DNA from: Deltaproteobacteria bacterium
GTDB taxonomy: Bacteria; Desulfobacterota; Desulfobacteria; Desulfobacterales; ETH-SRB1
DNA length: 8,719 nt
Direction of reading: 5' to 3'
Assembly (NCBI GenBank): GCA_030611115.1
Contig: JAUWQK010000046.1
Location: 1 to 8,719 of the forward strand
The notes under the pieces are model-generated. The model did not search any database. It was not told the origin of the DNA and saw nothing but the letters and a program-made list of their open reading frames with translations. The position numbers and the translations under genes are program-made. Position 1 is the stretch's first letter, and each line of letters starts with the position of its first letter. This document shows, piece by piece, positions 6,335 to 8,719 of the stretch.

Positions 6335-6338
6335 TAAT
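6313..6338. promoter_or_regulatory. Inverted repeat over the FmdE promoter (possible operator)
   Basis: ATTACTGATT and AATCAATAAT are reverse complements at 9 of 10 positions around a 6-base centre. The repeat covers the -35 box and most of the spacer, the usual place for a repressor site. No regulator gene is visible in the window, so the protein that would bind is unknown. Confidence 0.4.
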
Positions 6339-6359
6339 ACTTGGTAATTATAACGTTTT

Positions 6360-6820
6360 TCAAAAATACGTTCCCTTTAAATATATAGCATTAAACACAA
6401 ATTTCGCTTCTGATTCCCCTACCACAAGATCTTGTATAGCTCTTAATATTCTGATGGGGTGGCCGTTATGAGTGGGCACGGCAAGCTGCTCATGTCATTT
6501 CTGAATCATTGTGTAAATCAGTATCAATTCCCATTAATACAGCATGTCGCTATACTGAACTTAATACCGATTCTGTTTACAAGTATGCTCTTCAGGACAT
6601 GCGTGAAAATTGCCTCGGTAATCCGTGCCTTCTATTTCCAGGAGAGAGTGAGCAAAGATAGCCGTATTCTACAGCCCACCAATCTCTAAATTATCTTTAA
6701 AATCCTTAATCTTAAATCCGGTCCATATAGCAACCTTTTCTTGACGCCTTTATTAAACCACTCTAAAATGCAATCCAACTCTTTATGTGTCAAAAATGCG
6801 AATAACGTATAGATCGTTTT
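6360..6820 (-). pseudogene. Possible remnant of a decayed gene (unidentified)
   Basis: The minus strand here reads protein-like in pieces, with shifts and stops between them. From 6820 an open stretch gives TIYTLFAFLTHKELDCILEW and FNKGVKKRLLYGPDLRLR, then a stop at 6686. A neighbouring frame then gives AIFAHSLLEIEGTDYRGNFH and ACPEEHTCKQNRY. After further stops, near 6360-6480, it gives HNGHPIRILRAIQDLVVG and ESEAKFVFNAIYLKG. No family is recognised. There is no start with a ribosome binding site, and at least four stops interrupt it. It could be chance reading of noncoding DNA; confidence is low. Confidence 0.25.
6741..6769 (+). promoter_or_regulatory. Sigma70-type promoter upstream of the large right-end gene
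   Basis: TTGACG (6741-6746) and TAAAAT (6764-6769) are each 5 of 6 to consensus with an ideal 17-base spacer. Transcription would begin near 6776 and give a leader of about 150 bases before the ATG at 6926. The leader shows no strong hairpin. It contains only very short reading frames, of 6 and 10 codons (starting at 6785 and 6860). Confidence 0.55.
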
Positions 6821-6925
6821 TTAATAAATTACAAAATGTCTGATGTTAGATTAATTCCTATGAATGAACAATATGGAAGATGTGTGATTTAAGACTTTCA
6901 AGCATTTAAATTAAAGGTCAGATTT

Positions 6926-8719
6926 ATGCTTAAAGATATTAAAGAGCTTGAAAGCGGATGGGCATCAAAGCTTGTTGATTGTCAGTATGTTGGAGAGCTT
7001 GCTCTGACGAAGGATGAATATGAACATTACTCGTCTGTTTTTTGTGATAAATATATCATCCTGCAAAGCAATTTTCCTTCTTCGTACTGGTTTCCTTACA
7101 AAACCGTACTTGTCGTATTAGCTGTCAACTGTGCATACTTTGAATATGATGATGATGGGTTTTGGGTTCATTTTTTATCGAGAATCGGTCTTGCAGACAG
7201 AAACGACCTTCAGGAAGCTATTGGTTCCATAATCGAAGGCTATCTATTTGCAAAACAATTTTTAGATAAAAAAAGGGAAGGTCCCTTCCGCTATGTTGGC
7301 GCAATCCTTGAGCAATGTGGTGTTACCAGAAGATATTTGCCTCGTTTCGCAGAATTTCTTAAATCAGGTGCGGATAAATATAGATGGGATGGTTTAATAA
7401 TCATTTCAAAATTTTCTTATGAACAACTTTTGCCAGAAGAAGGGATGTCAAGTTATTTGCGCAAATTCCTTGCTGATATAGCAGGCTGGGAATTCGTAAA
7501 AACTGTTGCGCGGTCTATTGTTCAGTCGAGACTGCATTCTTATCCCTTACAATTTCTTGAATCTCTAAAAGGGTTCAGGCCTTCTTTTTGGAAAGAGCTT
7601 CTCGATCTCTTGAAAGCAGACGCCCTGCGACCACCCCCTGTTCATAAAGTTAACATTCCTCTGCCAAAATTTGTTTATCAACCAAGATTAAACCGCATCG
7701 CCATTCTATTCGATGATTCCAATGTTCGATTTGGCAATTATATGTTGGAGGGCAAAAAGGTTTCTCATTCCACAGTTGAATTAGAATCCAAAAGTGATTT
7801 CAAGGAAGTCTATTCAATACAGTTTAAAAGCAATGATTTTGACTGGAGGCCAACAGAATTAAAAGGCTGGTCTCCAGAAGAAAGGCCTTATGCTTTTTTC
7901 GATGCTGAAAACGGAGAACTTCTCCATCCCCAAAAACATCTGAGTGAGGCAGATTATTATCTGGTTATATCAACTAAGTATTTTGCTGGTTTGCCGGAGA
8001 AACATAAAAAACAAATTGAAAATATCATAAAAGCAGATTTCGGGTGGCTTTCTCTCCCCTTTGGCATGTTTGGCGGGTTCTTGATTACCATTGAACCAGC
8101 AACCGACCTTAAATTTTTAGGGTTTGATGTTGACAAAAAAGAGCGAAGGCATCTGTCTTGGGATGATAATGCGAAACGGTTAATAGGCGCAGAAGATTTA
8201 TTTGATGTTTTTGTGGGGCAACTTCCTGATTTAGTGGTCATTCAGCCAGAATTGTTTTATGATAATCAATTGATATTAATGGGTGATTTTGGCGACGGAC
8301 CAAAATCAATTGAGATTCCTGCGGATAGCAATAAAATTAAATTTGACTGCACAGCTCCTTTAAAAGGTGAGATATGGATAGAACCATTGGGCAGATACCG
8401 TAAGTTTTCTGAAGGAAACGTAAACCAGAGGCTTTCCTTCTGTTGTGTGCCTGATTGTAAGATCGTCTGGCCGGATGGTTTGCATGCCTTGAACGAAGAG
8501 CCTGTGGTTGAAATTAAGGGGGATAAAAGTATTTCCGTCTCATTCGAAGGGGGATGCGTTGTAATAGATGATGATCGCAGGTGTTGGAAAATACCACAAA
8601 GACAGACTTTTGTTGAAGGAACGCTCACAACAGAAGGCAACATTTCCATTCGTTTAGCAAGGATAATTCATCGGGCATCTTTGCAAGATGAGTATATGTC
8701 TCTTCTCCATTCTCTTACT
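6926..8719 (+). CDS. Large protein of unknown function, 5' part (runs off the window)
   Basis: The frame is open for 598 codons from the ATG at 6926 to the last base, with AAAGG 8 bases upstream of the ATG. I do not recognise a named family. Residues 1 to about 230 look alpha-helical, with aromatic-rich patches YWFPYKTVLVVLAVNCAYFE and FRYVGAILEQCGVTRRYLPR. A linker, LRPPPVHKVNIPLPKFVYQP, leads into a beta-rich region from about 245 to 598. It has alternating hydrophobic strands, for example RIAILFDDSNVRFGNYML, the segment FGWLSLPFGMFGGFLITIEP, and IWIEPLGRYRKFSEG. There is no signal peptide or clear membrane helix, so it is probably cytoplasmic. No Walker, nuclease or methyltransferase motif is seen in this part. 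The layout, helical head then strand-rich body in a long single gene, is compatible with an accessory or defence-island protein, but that is speculation. Confidence 0.88.
   Translation, partial: MLKDIKELESGWASKLVDCQYVGELALTKDEYEHYSSVFCDKYIILQSNFPSSYWFPYKTVLVVLAVNCAYFEYDDDGFWVHFLSRIGLADRNDLQEAIGSIIEGYLFAKQFLDKKREGPFRYVGAILEQCGVTRRYLPRFAEFLKSGADKYRWDGLIIISKFSYEQLLPEEGMSSYLRKFLADIAGWEFVKTVARSIVQSRLHSYPLQFLESLKGFRPSFWKELLDLLKADALRPPPVHKVNIPLPKFVYQPRLNRIAILFDDSNVRFGNYMLEGKKVSHSTVELESKSDFKEVYSIQFKSNDFDWRPTELKGWSPEERPYAFFDAENGELLHPQKHLSEADYYLVISTKYFAGLPEKHKKQIENIIKADFGWLSLPFGMFGGFLITIEPATDLKFLGFDVDKKERRHLSWDDNAKRLIGAEDLFDVFVGQLPDLVVIQPELFYDNQLILMGDFGDGPKSIEIPADSNKIKFDCTAPLKGEIWIEPLGRYRKFSEGNVNQRLSFCCVPDCKIVWPDGLHALNEEPVVEIKGDKSISVSFEGGCVVIDDDRRCWKIPQRQTFVEGTLTTEGNISIRLARIIHRASLQDEYMSLLHSLT

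Noticed and set aside
6459..6689. Plus-strand 76-residue reading frame
   Set aside because: There is no ribosome binding site, composition is not protein-like, and it overlaps minus-strand stretches that look more protein-like.
7957..8649. Two minus-strand frames inside the large right-end gene
   Set aside because: They are shadows of the long plus-strand frame, which has a promoter, a ribosome binding site and no stops over 598 codons.

Overview
The window looks like a chromosomal segment of an anaerobic, AT-rich Desulfobacterota bacterium, most likely Desulfobacterales. The reasons are a HesB/IscA-like protein whose key cysteine codon is an in-frame TGA with a downstream hairpin, an FmdE-family gene, and intergenic gaps full of GTTCA/TGAAC palindromic repeats. 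The taxonomic call is inference.

The left third (1-2920) is the conserved origin-proximal block yidC - jag (khpB) - mnmE. yidC is cut by the window edge. A 16-bp sequence identical to the bacterial parS (ParB-binding) consensus abuts the mnmE stop codon, so this is probably close to the chromosome origin and ParABS centromere. Where many genomes continue with mnmG-rsmG-parA-parB, this one switches to lineage-specific genes.

The middle (3059-4895) holds a translationally coupled pair, a YkgJ-type cysteine-cluster protein and a small charged hypothetical protein. A 312-bp gap with a 100-bp palindromic element follows. Then comes a minus-strand single-pass membrane protein with a small periplasmic-type domain.

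The next block (5030-6338) is a small redox/metal unit. The candidate selenoprotein HesB-like gene has its own promoter, a SECIS-like hairpin and a strong bidirectional terminator. It faces a minus-strand FmdE-family gene whose frame is broken at a 6-A run, with clear continuation in the +1 frame. The FmdE gene has a good sigma70-type promoter with an inverted repeat over the -35 region.

The right end (6360-8719) has a 645-bp gap containing what may be a decayed minus-strand gene and a sigma70-like promoter. It is followed by a large uninterrupted plus-strand frame (598 codons, running off the window) of unrecognised function. The missing part of this protein and its neighbours are the most likely place for something undescribed.
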